DNA of 64,000 bases from Pelagibius sp037652055 (GCF_037652055.1 NZ_JBBKAH010000002.1:1054001-1118000), one strand, 5' to 3'. Shown: positions 1 to 9,972, counted from the stretch's first letter. Program-made: numbers and translations. The notes: a model not told the origin generated them from the letters alone.

Positions 1-1
1 C

Positions 2-484
2 GGCACGCCGTGCCGCCCCGGGGAGGTCGGCCAGGTCGTTGTCACGTCACTTCTCAATTTCGCGATGCCGCTGATTCGCTATGCCATCGGCGATATGGCG
101 GAGCCAGGCGATCTCTGTTCTTGCGGCCGCGGTCTGCCGGTGCTCAGCCGCATCCTCGGTCGGGTCCGTAACACATTGCGCTATCCGGACGGAAGGCGTG
201 GCTGGCCGATGCTGGGCGACATCTACCACGCCGGCGTCGAGGGCATATACCAGTATCAGATTGTACAGCGCAGCCTTGAAGATATCGAACTTAGGCTTGC
301 GACGGCCGCACCCTTGAGGCCAGTGGACGAGGACAAACTACGAGAATGGCTGCGCTTCCGCAGTGGCTACCCGTTTCGCGTCACCTTCAGTTATCCTCCT
401 GAGATTCCCCGCGGGCCGGGCGGCAAGTTCGAAACCTTCCGAAGTGAACTGCCTGCCACCCTGCCCGAAAAACAAGAAGATTGA
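2..484 (+). CDS. PaaK/CapK-like adenylate-forming enzyme, C-terminal part
   Basis: The reading frame is open from the left edge, so the N-terminal catalytic domain lies outside the window; about 160 residues remain. The motif PLIRYAIGD, then a cysteine pair in a CSCGRGLP segment and a GRVRN stretch, matches the hinge and start of the C-terminal subdomain of phenylacetate-CoA ligase/CapK/coenzyme F390 synthetase-type ANL enzymes. A late GKFETF motif fits the segment carrying the catalytic C-terminal lysine. ANL enzymes activate a carboxylate as an acyl-adenylate, usually for transfer to CoA. The substrate cannot be told from this fragment, and the gene could equally be a capsule-biosynthesis CapK homologue. 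Confidence 0.7.
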   Translation, partial: GTPCRPGEVGQVVVTSLLNFAMPLIRYAIGDMAEPGDLCSCGRGLPVLSRILGRVRNTLRYPDGRRGWPMLGDIYHAGVEGIYQYQIVQRSLEDIELRLATAAPLRPVDEDKLREWLRFRSGYPFRVTFSYPPEIPRGPGGKFETFRSELPATLPEKQED

Positions 485-558
485 ACCTTGGTCGTCTGAC
501 GCTATCATCGCCGCCACGACGCCCCCTTTCGGCCCGACCGACGATCTGGAGAGACGCT

Positions 559-729
559 ATGCAGCCGCCCGAAACCATCCTCGTGGACAAGCCTAAGGTG
601 GCCTGCGACGGCGGCAAGGCTTCGCTCGGCCACCCCCGCGTCTTCCTCAACATGGAAGGCAAGGGCCAGATCGACTGCCCCTACTGCGGGCGCCGCTTCG
701 TGCTGAAGCAGGACACCGCGGCGGAGTAG
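559..729 (+). CDS. Small zinc-finger protein (zf-CHCC / NDUFS6-like)
   Basis: This 56-residue protein has one conserved cysteine near residue 16, a histidine in SLGHPRVF and a CPYCG knuckle. The C...H...CxxC pattern is typical of the zf-CHCC family, whose eukaryotic relative is the complex I subunit NDUFS6. Alphaproteobacteria carry it as a short stand-alone protein of about 60 residues, so it looks complete. The ATG at 559 follows a GGAGAG ribosome-binding site at suitable spacing. It sits between the ligase-like gene and polA on the same strand. A zinc-binding role is well supported; any link to complex I assembly is inference from the family. Confidence 0.75.
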   Translation: MQPPETILVDKPKVACDGGKASLGHPRVFLNMEGKGQIDCPYCGRRFVLKQDTAAE

Positions 730-790
730 TCAGCAGTCTGGCAGTTTGCCGGCGTTCCCCCGCTCAAGGGGCCGCTGAACGCTCGACTTA

Positions 791-818
791 GCCGGGGGGC
801 TCCGGCATTCTCCCCGGC
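791..818 (+). promoter_or_regulatory. Inverted repeat abutting the polA start codon
   Basis: GCCGGGG (791-797) and CCCCGGC (812-818) form a perfect 7-bp stem with a 14-nt loop. The second arm ends on the base before the polA ATG, and the G-rich first arm is the only plausible Shine-Dalgarno-like sequence. The stem could limit polA translation. This is inference from position only. Confidence 0.35.
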
Positions 819-3611
819 ATGACGACAGCCCCCTATAAGCACCTCTACCTGGTCGACGGCTCCGGCTACATTTTCCGGGCCTACTTCGCCATTCCGCCGC
901 GTAATACCTCCGACGGCAGGCCGGTCAACGCCACCTTCGGCTTCACCAACATGCTGGTGAAGCTGCTGCGCGACAGCGACGCCGACGCCATCGCCGTCAT
1001 CTTCGACGCTTCCGCCAAGACGTTCCGAAACCAGATCTATCCCGAATACAAGGCGCACCGCCCGGAACCGCCGGAGGATCTCGTTCCCCAGTTCGCGGCG
1101 ATCCGCGAGGCGACGAGGGCCTTCAATCTGCCCTGCATCGAGCTGGAAGGCTACGAGGCCGACGACCTCATCGCGACCTATGCGCGCCAGGCCAAGGCCG
1201 CGGGCGCCGAGGTCACCATCGTGTCCTCGGACAAGGACCTCATGCAGCTGGTCGATGGCGGCATCACCATGCTGGACCCGATCAAGGAGCGTAAAATCGG
1301 CCGCAACGAGGTGGTCGAGAAGTTCGGCGTGCAGCCGGAGAAGGTTGTCGACGTGCAGGCCCTGGCCGGCGATTCCACCGACAACGTGCCGGGGGTGCCG
1401 GGCATCGGCATCAAGACCGCGGCGCAACTGATCGAGGAATACGGCGACCTGGAAACGCTCCTCGCAAGGGCAGGCGAGATCAAGCAGCCCAAGCGCCGCG
1501 AGAAGCTGCAGGAAAACGCCGAACTCGCGCGCATCTCGAAGAAGCTCGTGACCCTGGCGCAGGACGTGCCGGTCACGGCCGATCTCAAGGAGTTCGGTCT
1601 GAAGCTGCCGGAACCGGAGGCACTGCGCGGCTTCCTGGAGCGCTACGAATTCCGCTCCCTGCTGCGCCGCCTTTCCGAGCAGCTGGGCGGGACCGAGGAC
1701 GCGGCGACACCTGCCGCGGCGCCGCCGGAATCACCTAAAGAGGCAGCCTACGAACTGGTACAGGACGTCCTGGAGCTTGAGCGCTGGGTGGCGGCGGCAC
1801 AGCGCCGCGGCGTGGTTGCGGTAGACACCGAGACCACGTCGCTGGATCCGCTGACGGCCAATCTCGTCGGCGTGTCGCTGTCGACCGCCGCCGGCAAGGC
1901 CTGCTACATCCCGCTCGGCCACACCGGCAGCGGTAGCGCTGACGGAAAACCGGATCAGGGTGGACTCGACCTGGACGGCGCCGTCGAAGCGCCGAAGCAG
2001 ATCCCCTTGGACAAGGCCATCGCCGTGCTGAAGCCGATGCTGGAGGATCCCGGCATCCTGAAGGTCGGCCAGAACATCAAATACGACATGCTGATCCTCG
2101 CGCGCCACGGTATCTCGGTGGCGCCGATCGACGACACCATGCTGCTGTCCTACGTGGTGGAAGGTGGCATGCACGGCCATGGCATGGACGAACTGGCGCA
2201 ACTGCATCTCGACTACCAGACCATCAAGTTCAAGGACGTCGCCGGCAGCGGCAAGAATCAGATCACCTTCGACAAGGTGCCATTGGACAAGGCGCTTGAT
2301 TACGCTGCCGAGGATGCCGACATCACCCTGCGCCTCTTCGAGATGCTGAAGCCGCGCCTGGTGACGGACCGCCTTGCCACGGTTTACGAGACCATCGAAC
2401 GGCCGCTGGTGCCGGTGCTGGCGGAGATGGAACTGACCGGTATCAAGGTCGACCGCGATACCCTGCGGCGCATGTCGAACGACTTCGCCACGCGCATGGG
2501 CGAGCTGGAAAAGCAGATCTACAAGCTGGCCGGCCGCGAGTTCACCATCGGCTCGCCCAAGCAGCTGGGTGAAATTCTCTTTGATGAGATGTCGCTGGAC
2601 GGCGGCAAGAAAGGCAAGTCCGGTGCCTATGCGACCGGCGCCGACATCCTGGAGGCGCTGGCCGCCCAGGGGCACGATCTGCCGGCGCGCGTGCTCGACT
2701 GGCGCCAGGTGTCGAAGCTGAAGAGCACCTACACCGACGCGCTGCAGACCCAGATCAATCCCAACACCGGCCGGGTCCACACGTCCTACTCGCAGGCGGT
2801 CGCTTCCACCGGCCGACTGTCGTCCAACGACCCAAACCTGCAGAACATCCCCGTGCGCACCGAGGAAGGCCGCAAGATCCGCACCGCCTTCGTCGCCGAA
2901 AAGGGTCACGTGCTGCTCAGCGTCGACTACAGCCAGATCGAGCTGCGCCTCACCGCCCACATCGCCGAAGTGGAGTCCCTGAAGCAGGCCTTCCACGAAG
3001 GCCAGGACATTCACGCCATCACCGCTTCGCAGGTCTTCGGCATTCCCGTCGAGGGCATGGACCCGATGGTCAGGCGCAAGGCCAAGGCGATCAACTTCGG
3101 CATCATCTACGGCATCTCCGCCTTCGGCCTGGCGCAGAATCTCGGTATTCCCCAGGGCGAGGCCAGAGCCTATATCGATGCCTATTTCGAGCGCTATCCG
3201 GGCATCCGCGCCTACATGGACAAGATGAAGACGGCGGCGCGCGAGCAGGGCTTCGTTACCACGCTGTTCGGGCGCAAGGTTCACATTCCGGGCATCAAGG
3301 ACAAGAACCCAGCGATGCGCAGCTTCTCCGAGCGCGCGGCGATCAACGCGCCGATCCAGGGCACCGCCGCGGACATCATCAAGCGCGCGATGATCCGCGT
3401 GCCGCCGGCGCTGGAGCACGCCAAGCTCGGCGCGCGCATGCTGCTGCAGGTGCACGACGAACTGCTGTTCGAAGTCCCCAAGGACGAGGTCGAGGCAACT
3501 TCGGCCCTGGTGCGCGAGGTGATGGAAAACGCCTGTGCCCCGGCGGTCGAGCTGTCGGTGCCGCTGGTTGCCGACGCCGGCACCGGCGCCAACTGGGCCG
3601 AAGCGCACTAG
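819..3611 (+). CDS. polA: DNA polymerase I
   Basis: A 930-residue protein, the full length expected for a three-domain Pol I. The N-terminal 5' nuclease (about 1-290) starts with a YLVDGSGYIFRAYFA motif. The central 3'-5' proofreading exonuclease (about 310-510) keeps its acidic residues: DTET, the NIKYD segment and YAAEDAD. The polymerase domain has motif A DYSQIELR (Asp703), the KAINFGIIYG helix and motif C QVHDELLFE. It fills gaps in excision repair and removes Okazaki primers. Proofreading is not always retained in bacterial Pol I, but here it looks intact. The next gene starts 6 bp after its stop, suggesting cotranscription. Confidence 0.97.
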   Translation: MTTAPYKHLYLVDGSGYIFRAYFAIPPRNTSDGRPVNATFGFTNMLVKLLRDSDADAIAVIFDASAKTFRNQIYPEYKAHRPEPPEDLVPQFAAIREATRAFNLPCIELEGYEADDLIATYARQAKAAGAEVTIVSSDKDLMQLVDGGITMLDPIKERKIGRNEVVEKFGVQPEKVVDVQALAGDSTDNVPGVPGIGIKTAAQLIEEYGDLETLLARAGEIKQPKRREKLQENAELARISKKLVTLAQDVPVTADLKEFGLKLPEPEALRGFLERYEFRSLLRRLSEQLGGTEDAATPAAAPPESPKEAAYELVQDVLELERWVAAAQRRGVVAVDTETTSLDPLTANLVGVSLSTAAGKACYIPLGHTGSGSADGKPDQGGLDLDGAVEAPKQIPLDKAIAVLKPMLEDPGILKVGQNIKYDMLILARHGISVAPIDDTMLLSYVVEGGMHGHGMDELAQLHLDYQTIKFKDVAGSGKNQITFDKVPLDKALDYAAEDADITLRLFEMLKPRLVTDRLATVYETIERPLVPVLAEMELTGIKVDRDTLRRMSNDFATRMGELEKQIYKLAGREFTIGSPKQLGEILFDEMSLDGGKKGKSGAYATGADILEALAAQGHDLPARVLDWRQVSKLKSTYTDALQTQINPNTGRVHTSYSQAVASTGRLSSNDPNLQNIPVRTEEGRKIRTAFVAEKGHVLLSVDYSQIELRLTAHIAEVESLKQAFHEGQDIHAITASQVFGIPVEGMDPMVRRKAKAINFGIIYGISAFGLAQNLGIPQGEARAYIDAYFERYPGIRAYMDKMKTAAREQGFVTTLFGRKVHIPGIKDKNPAMRSFSERAAINAPIQGTAADIIKRAMIRVPPALEHAKLGARMLLQVHDELLFEVPKDEVEATSALVREVMENACAPAVELSVPLVADAGTGANWAEAH

Positions 3612-3617
3612 GCAGAG

Positions 3618-4742
3618 ATGGCCGGACAACCGCTGCGCCCCCTGCCCGCTCCCAAGTCCGACTTCATCGGCCTGGAGGGCAAGGTGCATCTGGCGACGGG
3701 CGGCGAGCCGCCGCTGCTGGTGAAACACCGGGAGGCCTTTGAGGCCTTTGCCATCGACAAGGCCCGTGGCTTCGACGGTTATTGGACCCACTGGAAGGTC
3801 GACGACGAGGTTCGCGTGACCGTGGCGCGAATGATGTGTCTAGAGCCCGGCGACATTGCCCTGCTCGGCAATGCTTCCGACGGGATCATGAGCGTGGTCT
3901 CCGGTATCGACTGGCGGCCCGGCGACAACGTCGTCGCGCCGGAATTGGACTACGCCTCCGGCCGTTATGCGCTGGCCAGCCTGAAGGCGCGGGGTGTCGA
4001 GTTGCGCCTGGTGCCGGCGCGCGGCTGGGCTCTGAACGAGGACGATCTGCTCGCGGCCTGCGACTCGCGCACGCGCCTGGTCTACGTCAGTCAGGTGAAC
4101 GCCCTCACCGGCCAGCATGTAAACCTGGAGAAGCTCTCGGCAGGACTGAACGATGGCCCGATGCTGCTGGTCGACGCCAGTCATGCCTTCGGCGTGGTGC
4201 CGCTGCGCGGCGACCTCTCGGACTTCCTGGTTACCGCCTGCTACAAATTCGCGCTCGGCATTCATGAGGGGATTCTCGGCTGGAACCGCAGGCGGCAGCC
4301 GGACTTCGCGCCCGGTGGCGCCGGCTGGTCTTCCGCCACGGCGGGGCCGACCGCCGCCGACTACGTGATGAAGCCCGACGCGCGGCGCTTCGAATACGGC
4401 AACGCCGGGCACCTCGGCGCCTACCTGCTGCGCGAGTCCCTCACCTATCTTGAAAGCTTCGGCATCGACGCCATCACGGCACACGTCCGTAGCCTGGCCG
4501 AGCGCCTCATCGCCGGCGTCGGCGCGCTCGGACTGGAGGTGATGACGCCGGCCGGGCCCGAGAATCACGCCGGCAACGTCTGCTTTCGCTGCGCCGATCC
4601 GGAGGCGGTGATGCGCCGCGCCGCGGAAGAGGCTATCCTTGTCTGGAGCGACAACGGCCGGGTGCGGATTTCGGTGCACCTCTTCACGACGCAAGGGGAC
4701 GTCGAGATCTTCCTGGAACGCCTGCCTCGCTTTTTGCGTTGA
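3618..4742 (+). CDS. Class V aminotransferase-fold PLP enzyme (kynureninase-like)
   Basis: A 374-residue protein with the fold-type I pattern of class V aminotransferases and kynureninases. It has an early substrate-loop motif FDGYWTHW, a PLP phosphate-binding segment GNASDGIMSV, the LVDASHAFG aspartate/histidine pair that contacts the pyridine ring, and TACYKF with the Schiff-base lysine at about residue 210. The small domain ends normally near RISVHLFTT. The start lies 6 bp after polA with a weak AGG upstream. The substrate is unknown; close neighbours in the family include kynureninase, cysteine desulfurase-like and aminotransferase enzymes. Nothing nearby points to a kynurenine pathway. 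Confidence 0.8.
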   Translation: MAGQPLRPLPAPKSDFIGLEGKVHLATGGEPPLLVKHREAFEAFAIDKARGFDGYWTHWKVDDEVRVTVARMMCLEPGDIALLGNASDGIMSVVSGIDWRPGDNVVAPELDYASGRYALASLKARGVELRLVPARGWALNEDDLLAACDSRTRLVYVSQVNALTGQHVNLEKLSAGLNDGPMLLVDASHAFGVVPLRGDLSDFLVTACYKFALGIHEGILGWNRRRQPDFAPGGAGWSSATAGPTAADYVMKPDARRFEYGNAGHLGAYLLRESLTYLESFGIDAITAHVRSLAERLIAGVGALGLEVMTPAGPENHAGNVCFRCADPEAVMRRAAEEAILVWSDNGRVRISVHLFTTQGDVEIFLERLPRFLR

Positions 4743-4764
4743 GGCGCACGGCAAAGGAGACCGC

Positions 4765-5544
4765 ATGGCCGAAGCGCGGCTGAAGAAGATTCTGAGAGAT
4801 CTCTACACCGGCAGGAGCCAACGGGCGACGAACTTCCGCTACGGACTCCTCGCCTTCGACCTGGCGACCATTGCCTTCTTTGTGGTGACGGCGCCAGAGT
4901 TTCCGACGCCCTTCATCCTGACCGTCGATTTCATTCTCGGCTTGATCATCCTCGCCGACTTCCTGGCGCGGCTGTGGATCGCGCCGGCGCGGCTGCGCAT
5001 GCTGCGCCAGCTCTACACGGTGGCGGACGTCCTGGTGATCCTGACCTTGCTGCTGGCACCTTTCTTCTCGACCAGCTTCGCTTTCCTGCGCGTGCTGCGC
5101 GCGATGCGGCTGCTGCACTCCTACCACGTACTGCGCGACCTGCGCGAGGAGACGGACTTTTTTCGCCGGAACGAGGAGGTCATCGTCGCCTGTGTGAATC
5201 TCTTCGTCTTCATATTCCTGGCAACGGCGCTGGTCTTCACCCTGCAATACCGCCGCAATCCCGACATCGAGAGCTATGTCGACGCGCTCTACTTCACGGT
5301 GACGACGCTGACCACCACAGGATTCGGCGACATCACCATGACCGGCAGCGGCGGGCGTCTGCTGGCCGTCGGCATCATGGTGATCGGTGTGGCGCTGTTC
5401 TTCCGCCTCGCGCAGGCCGTCGTGCGGCCGACGAAGGTCCGTCACGCTTGTCCGACCTGTGGGCTCGACCGCCACGAGCCTGACGCTGTGCACTGCAAGC
5501 ACTGCGGAGAAACCATCAGGATCCCGACGCATGGCGTCGAATAG
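4765..5544 (+). CDS. Voltage-sensor-type ion channel with C-terminal zinc ribbon
   Basis: A 259-residue membrane protein. Hydrophobic segments near residues 26-46, 52-74 and 87-105 precede an S4-like helix with arginines spaced through FLRVLRAMRLLHSYH. Two further helices flank a pore loop whose TTTGFGDI is a potassium-channel selectivity filter. This is the six-helix plan of voltage-gated potassium channels. The last 35 residues carry CPTC and CKHC pairs, a rubredoxin-like zinc ribbon on the cytoplasmic side, where channels usually have RCK or cyclic-nucleotide domains. The ATG follows AAAGGAGA. It converges with pckA. Potassium selectivity is inferred from the filter. Confidence 0.82.
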   Translation: MAEARLKKILRDLYTGRSQRATNFRYGLLAFDLATIAFFVVTAPEFPTPFILTVDFILGLIILADFLARLWIAPARLRMLRQLYTVADVLVILTLLLAPFFSTSFAFLRVLRAMRLLHSYHVLRDLREETDFFRRNEEVIVACVNLFVFIFLATALVFTLQYRRNPDIESYVDALYFTVTTLTTTGFGDITMTGSGGRLLAVGIMVIGVALFFRLAQAVVRPTKVRHACPTCGLDRHEPDAVHCKHCGETIRIPTHGVE

Positions 5545-5545
5545 A

Positions 5546-5573
5546 AGCGGCCCGCCCTGACGGGCGGACCGCT
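5546..5573. terminator. Candidate bidirectional terminator hairpin
   Basis: AGCGGCCCGCCC and GGGCGGACCGCT form a 12-bp stem with one C/A mismatch and a 4-nt loop. It lies between the convergent channel gene and pckA. No T-tract follows on either strand, so intrinsic termination would be weak. Confidence 0.5.
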
Positions 5574-5595
5574 GCTGCGACGATGCGACCTTGGC

Positions 5596-7206
5596 TCAGG
5601 CCGCGGCGTGAATGCCGGCGGCCTTCACGCCGTCGTCGACGTAAGTCTCGAACTGCTTGAAGTTGGTTTCGAAGCGTTTGGTCAGGTCGCGCACCGTCAG
5701 GTCGTAGGCCTGCTTGTCCCGCCAGGTATTGCGCGGATTGAGCACCTCCGCCGGCACGTCCGGGCAGCTCTCGGGCATCAGCAGCCCGAATTGCGGATGC
5801 CTGGCGACGGCGATCTCCCCCAGCTTGCCCGACAGGGCCGCGCGCACCATGGCGCGGGTGTAGGCGATCTTCATGCGGTTGCCCGTGCCGTAAGCCCCGC
5901 CGGTCCAGCCGGTGTTGACCAGCCAGCAGTTGGCGCCGGTTTTCGCCATCTTCTCCCCCAGCATTTTCGCGTAGACCGAGGGGTGCCGCGGCATAAAGGG
6001 TGCGCCGAAGCAGGTGGAGAAGGTCGCAGACGGCTCGTTGCCCATGCCCTTTTCCGTGCCGGCGACGCGCGCGGTGTAGCCGGAGAGGAAGTGGTACATC
6101 GCCTGTTCGGGTGTCAGCCTGGAAATCGGCGGCAGTACGCCGAAGGCATCGGCGGTCAGCATGACGATGTTCTCCGGCTGGCCGCCGCGGCCCCCCGGTG
6201 CCACATTGGGGATGAAGTCCAACGGATAGCTCGCCCGCGTGTTCTCGGTGTAGCGGTTGTCGTCGAGGTCGAGCAGGCGTGTCGCCGGGTCGAGGACGAC
6301 ATTCTCCAGCACCGTTCCGAAGCGCCCGGTGGTGGCATAGATCTCCGGCTCGGCTTCGGGATCCAGGCGGATCACCTTGGCATAGCAGCCGCCCTCGAAG
6401 TTGAACACGCCATTGCTGGACCAGCCGTGCTCGTCGTCGCCAATCAACTGACGGCTGGAATCGGCCGACAGCGTCGTCTTGCCGGTGCCGGAAAGTCCGA
6501 AGAAGATCGCCGTGTCACCGGCCTGGCCAATGTTGGCCGAGCAGTGCATCGGCAGCACGTCTTTCTCCGGCAGCAGGTAGTTGAGGATCGAGAAGATCGA
6601 CTTCTTGATCTCGCCCGCATAGACCGTGCCGCCGATGATCACCATGCGGCGCGCGAAGCTGACCACGATGAAGCTTTCGCTGTTGGTGCCGTCGGTCTCC
6701 GGATCGGCGTGCAGGAAGGGCGCGTGCAGCACGGTGAACGAAGGCTGGAAGCCGCCGAGGTCGGCCTCGGGCGGCTGGATGAACATGTTGCGGGTGAAGA
6801 GAGAGTGCCAGGCGCTCTCGCTGACCACGCGCACCGCCAGACGATGGTCTAGGTCGGCGCCGGCGTAGACGTCCTGCACGAAGACGTCGCGGCCGCGCAG
6901 GTAGTCGACCAGTTTGCCATAGAGGCGCTCGAAGCCGGCCTCGCCGATGGCGACGTTCACGTCGCCCCACCAGATGTCGCCCTCGGTCGCCGCCTCGCGG
7001 ACGATGAACTTGTCCTTGGGGGAGCGTCCGGTGTGCTTGCCGGTCAGGACGACCAGGGCACCGCCTTCGGCCAATTGGCCTTCGCCGCGTTTCAGGGTTT
7101 CTTCGTAGAGCGCCGCGACGTCCGAGTTCCAGTAGGCGGTTCGGATGTCCTTCAGGCCGTGTTGGCCGAGCCCGTTGCGGCTGATGACCTTACCAATCTG
7201 TTCCAA
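5596..7206 (-). CDS. pckA: Phosphoenolpyruvate carboxykinase (ATP)
   Basis: A 536-residue enzyme of the ATP-dependent family, which converts oxaloacetate and ATP to PEP, CO2 and ADP as the first committed step of gluconeogenesis. The kinase-1a P-loop GLSGTGKTTLS (about residue 240) is intact, as are the LIGDDEHGW metal-binding stretch and the TGKHTGRSPKDK segment near the N-terminus. It is transcribed divergently from the patatin gene across a 422-bp intergenic region. Its closeness to chvI/chvG is conserved in many alphaproteobacteria, where ChvI influences carbon metabolism; direct control here is inference. Confidence 0.97.
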   Translation of the reverse strand: MEQIGKVISRNGLGQHGLKDIRTAYWNSDVAALYEETLKRGEGQLAEGGALVVLTGKHTGRSPKDKFIVREAATEGDIWWGDVNVAIGEAGFERLYGKLVDYLRGRDVFVQDVYAGADLDHRLAVRVVSESAWHSLFTRNMFIQPPEADLGGFQPSFTVLHAPFLHADPETDGTNSESFIVVSFARRMVIIGGTVYAGEIKKSIFSILNYLLPEKDVLPMHCSANIGQAGDTAIFFGLSGTGKTTLSADSSRQLIGDDEHGWSSNGVFNFEGGCYAKVIRLDPEAEPEIYATTGRFGTVLENVVLDPATRLLDLDDNRYTENTRASYPLDFIPNVAPGGRGGQPENIVMLTADAFGVLPPISRLTPEQAMYHFLSGYTARVAGTEKGMGNEPSATFSTCFGAPFMPRHPSVYAKMLGEKMAKTGANCWLVNTGWTGGAYGTGNRMKIAYTRAMVRAALSGKLGEIAVARHPQFGLLMPESCPDVPAEVLNPRNTWRDKQAYDLTVRDLTKRFETNFKQFETYVDDGVKAAGIHAAA

Positions 7207-7628
7207 CGCACTTTCCTCCCATCAAGAGCTAATGGAGGGACCCCGCGACCGCTGGATTTGCGGCGGCCGTGTGTAGGGGACGCTCCTCCACCCGATATCG
7301 TTCCCGGGGCCTTCTGGCGGACCCCTGGCGGCAAACGCCGCCCATCCTTGGGACGGCGGCGCCACGCTGACAGATAGTCGATAGCGCGCGGCTTTTCCAC
7401 AAGGCCAATGTGTCTTTATGTGGTTCCGGGGCACCGCGGGTTTTCCCGGAACATCGCTCACGGCGCGTGGCACCGGGCGGATGAAATTAACCCTTCGCGC
7501 GGATTAAGCGCTTGTTCATGAATACAAATTAGAAATTATCCACAGCGCCGCGGCGATTGCCGCATGCCGTCTGGCCAGCAAGAGCCAGTCTCGAGTGGGA
7601 AATGCCCCAGACATCGTCTGGAGGCTGC
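7207..7628. other. Divergent intergenic region with DnaA-box-like sites and an inverted repeat
   Basis: No gene was found in these 422 bp between pckA and the patatin gene. The region has a TTTTCCACA at 7393-7401 and a perfect DnaA consensus TTATCCACA at 7536-7544, both on the + strand, and a locally AT-rich stretch at 7485-7545. An 8-bp inverted repeat, GTTCCGGG (7423-7430) and CCCGGAAC (7445-7452), could be an operator for pckA or the divergent gene. I could not assign sigma-70 promoters with confidence. Confidence 0.5.
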
Positions 7629-8684
7629 ATGGTTACCGAGAACATCGCCGTTAGAAAGTCTGCCGCCCGTGGACCGCGGGGGGCCGGCCTGCCGCTGCGC
7701 CGCGTCCGTCGCACGGCGACGCCGCCGCGCCCGCTCAGCCTGGCGCTGCAGGGTGGTGGCGCTCACGGCGCCTTTACCTGGGGCGTGCTGGACCGCCTGC
7801 TGGAAGAACCCTGGATCGCCATCGACGGTCTCAGCGGTGCCAGTGCCGGCGCCTTGAACGCTGCCGCGCTGGCGAGCGGCTGGCAGGCCGGAGGCCGGCA
7901 CCCGCGGGCCGCTGCACGCGAGACGCTCGAGCGCCTGTGGCGGCGGATCGGCACCCTGGCAGACTTCGGCCCACCGCTGATGGCGGCACCGGCCTTCCAG
8001 ATGATGACCCGCCTCTTCTCCCCCTATCAGCTGAACCCGCTGAACGTGAACCCGCTGCGCGGCGTGCTGGAAGAGGTCATCGATTTCGAGGCCTTGCAGC
8101 ATGCCCGCGCGCCGCGCCTCTTCGTTTCGGCCACCGACCTGAAGCAGGGCCGCGCCGTGGTCTTCGAGAACGAAGAGATGAGTGTCGACGCCCTGCTCGC
8201 CTCGGCCTGCCTGCCGCATCTCTATAAGGCTGTGACGATCGGCGATGCGCACTACTGGGACGGCGGCTTCATGGCCAACCCGACGATCTTCCCGCTGGTG
8301 TTCAACTGCGATGCCCGCGATGTGCTGATCGTGCAGATCGACTCGCCGACGACCGAAGACCTTCCGCGCAGCCCCAGCCAGATCGACACCCGGCGCAGCC
8401 AGATCGTGTTCAACGCCCCCCTGATGCGTGAGCTGGAGGCGTTGGGCTATATGGGCCGCATGGCCGGACGGCGCGGCTGCGGCCTCAGCGACCGGGTGAA
8501 GGGCCTTAACCTGCACATGCTGCACGGCGGCGCCGCCATGCAGGGCCTCGACGTCGCCTCCAAGCAACGTGCCGACTGGGGCTTCCTCAGCACGCTGAAG
8601 GAAACCGGCCGCGCCGCGGCGCAAGCCTGGCTCGCCGCCCACCGCGACGACCTGGGCGAGCGCTCCACCCTCACCCTGTCCTAG
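7629..8684 (+). CDS. Patatin-like phospholipase
   Basis: A 351-residue protein with all patatin hallmarks: the glycine-rich oxyanion-hole motif LQGGGAHGAF at about residues 40-49, the nucleophile elbow GASAG with Ser72, and the catalytic aspartate in YWDGGF (Asp211). These form a Ser-Asp dyad that hydrolyses acyl esters of phospholipids or stored lipids. The ATG at 7629 is preferred over upstream in-frame TTG (7557) and ATG (7602) codons because GGAGG lies about 5 nt before it. There is no signal peptide; the N-terminus is arginine-rich. Some alphaproteobacterial homologues are PHB depolymerases, which is an alternative reading. Confidence 0.88.
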   Translation: MVTENIAVRKSAARGPRGAGLPLRRVRRTATPPRPLSLALQGGGAHGAFTWGVLDRLLEEPWIAIDGLSGASAGALNAAALASGWQAGGRHPRAAARETLERLWRRIGTLADFGPPLMAAPAFQMMTRLFSPYQLNPLNVNPLRGVLEEVIDFEALQHARAPRLFVSATDLKQGRAVVFENEEMSVDALLASACLPHLYKAVTIGDAHYWDGGFMANPTIFPLVFNCDARDVLIVQIDSPTTEDLPRSPSQIDTRRSQIVFNAPLMRELEALGYMGRMAGRRGCGLSDRVKGLNLHMLHGGAAMQGLDVASKQRADWGFLSTLKETGRAAAQAWLAAHRDDLGERSTLTLS

Positions 8685-8759
8685 ATTGGATCACGGTGAG
8701 ATGGAGCCACTGAGCGGCGGTGGATCCCCTTCGGCGAGGCCATCCGACCCTGAACTGAT

Positions 8760-9839
<1,080 letters not shown>

Positions 9840-9930
9840 CGCGTCAGAATAGCCAATAAATGGGGAAAATCACCATAAAACGGTCTATGAACCAGGCCCC
9901 CAATCCCGACCCCGCCTCCCTTCCAGGCTA

Positions 9931-9957
9931 TTTATCGTTGCAAAACAATAACTTATA
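9931..9957 (+). promoter_or_regulatory. Possible PspF upstream activating site
   Basis: An AT-rich imperfect dyad centred on TTGcaaaaCAA (9938-9948) lies about 50 bp upstream of the sigma-54 promoter and close to the pspF start. The position suits an enhancer-binding site that also autoregulates pspF. The assignment rests on location and symmetry only. Confidence 0.35.
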
Positions 9958-9972
9958 GTCTCTGAGCGGACT

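Noticed and set aside
1731..3791. Long open frame antisense to polA
   Set aside because: The sense strand is clearly polA; the antisense frame has histidine/arginine/glycine-rich sequence typical of shadow frames.
7207..7628. Replication origin
   Set aside because: Only two DnaA-box-like sites are present, with no 13-mer array or nearby dnaA, hemE or parAB genes.
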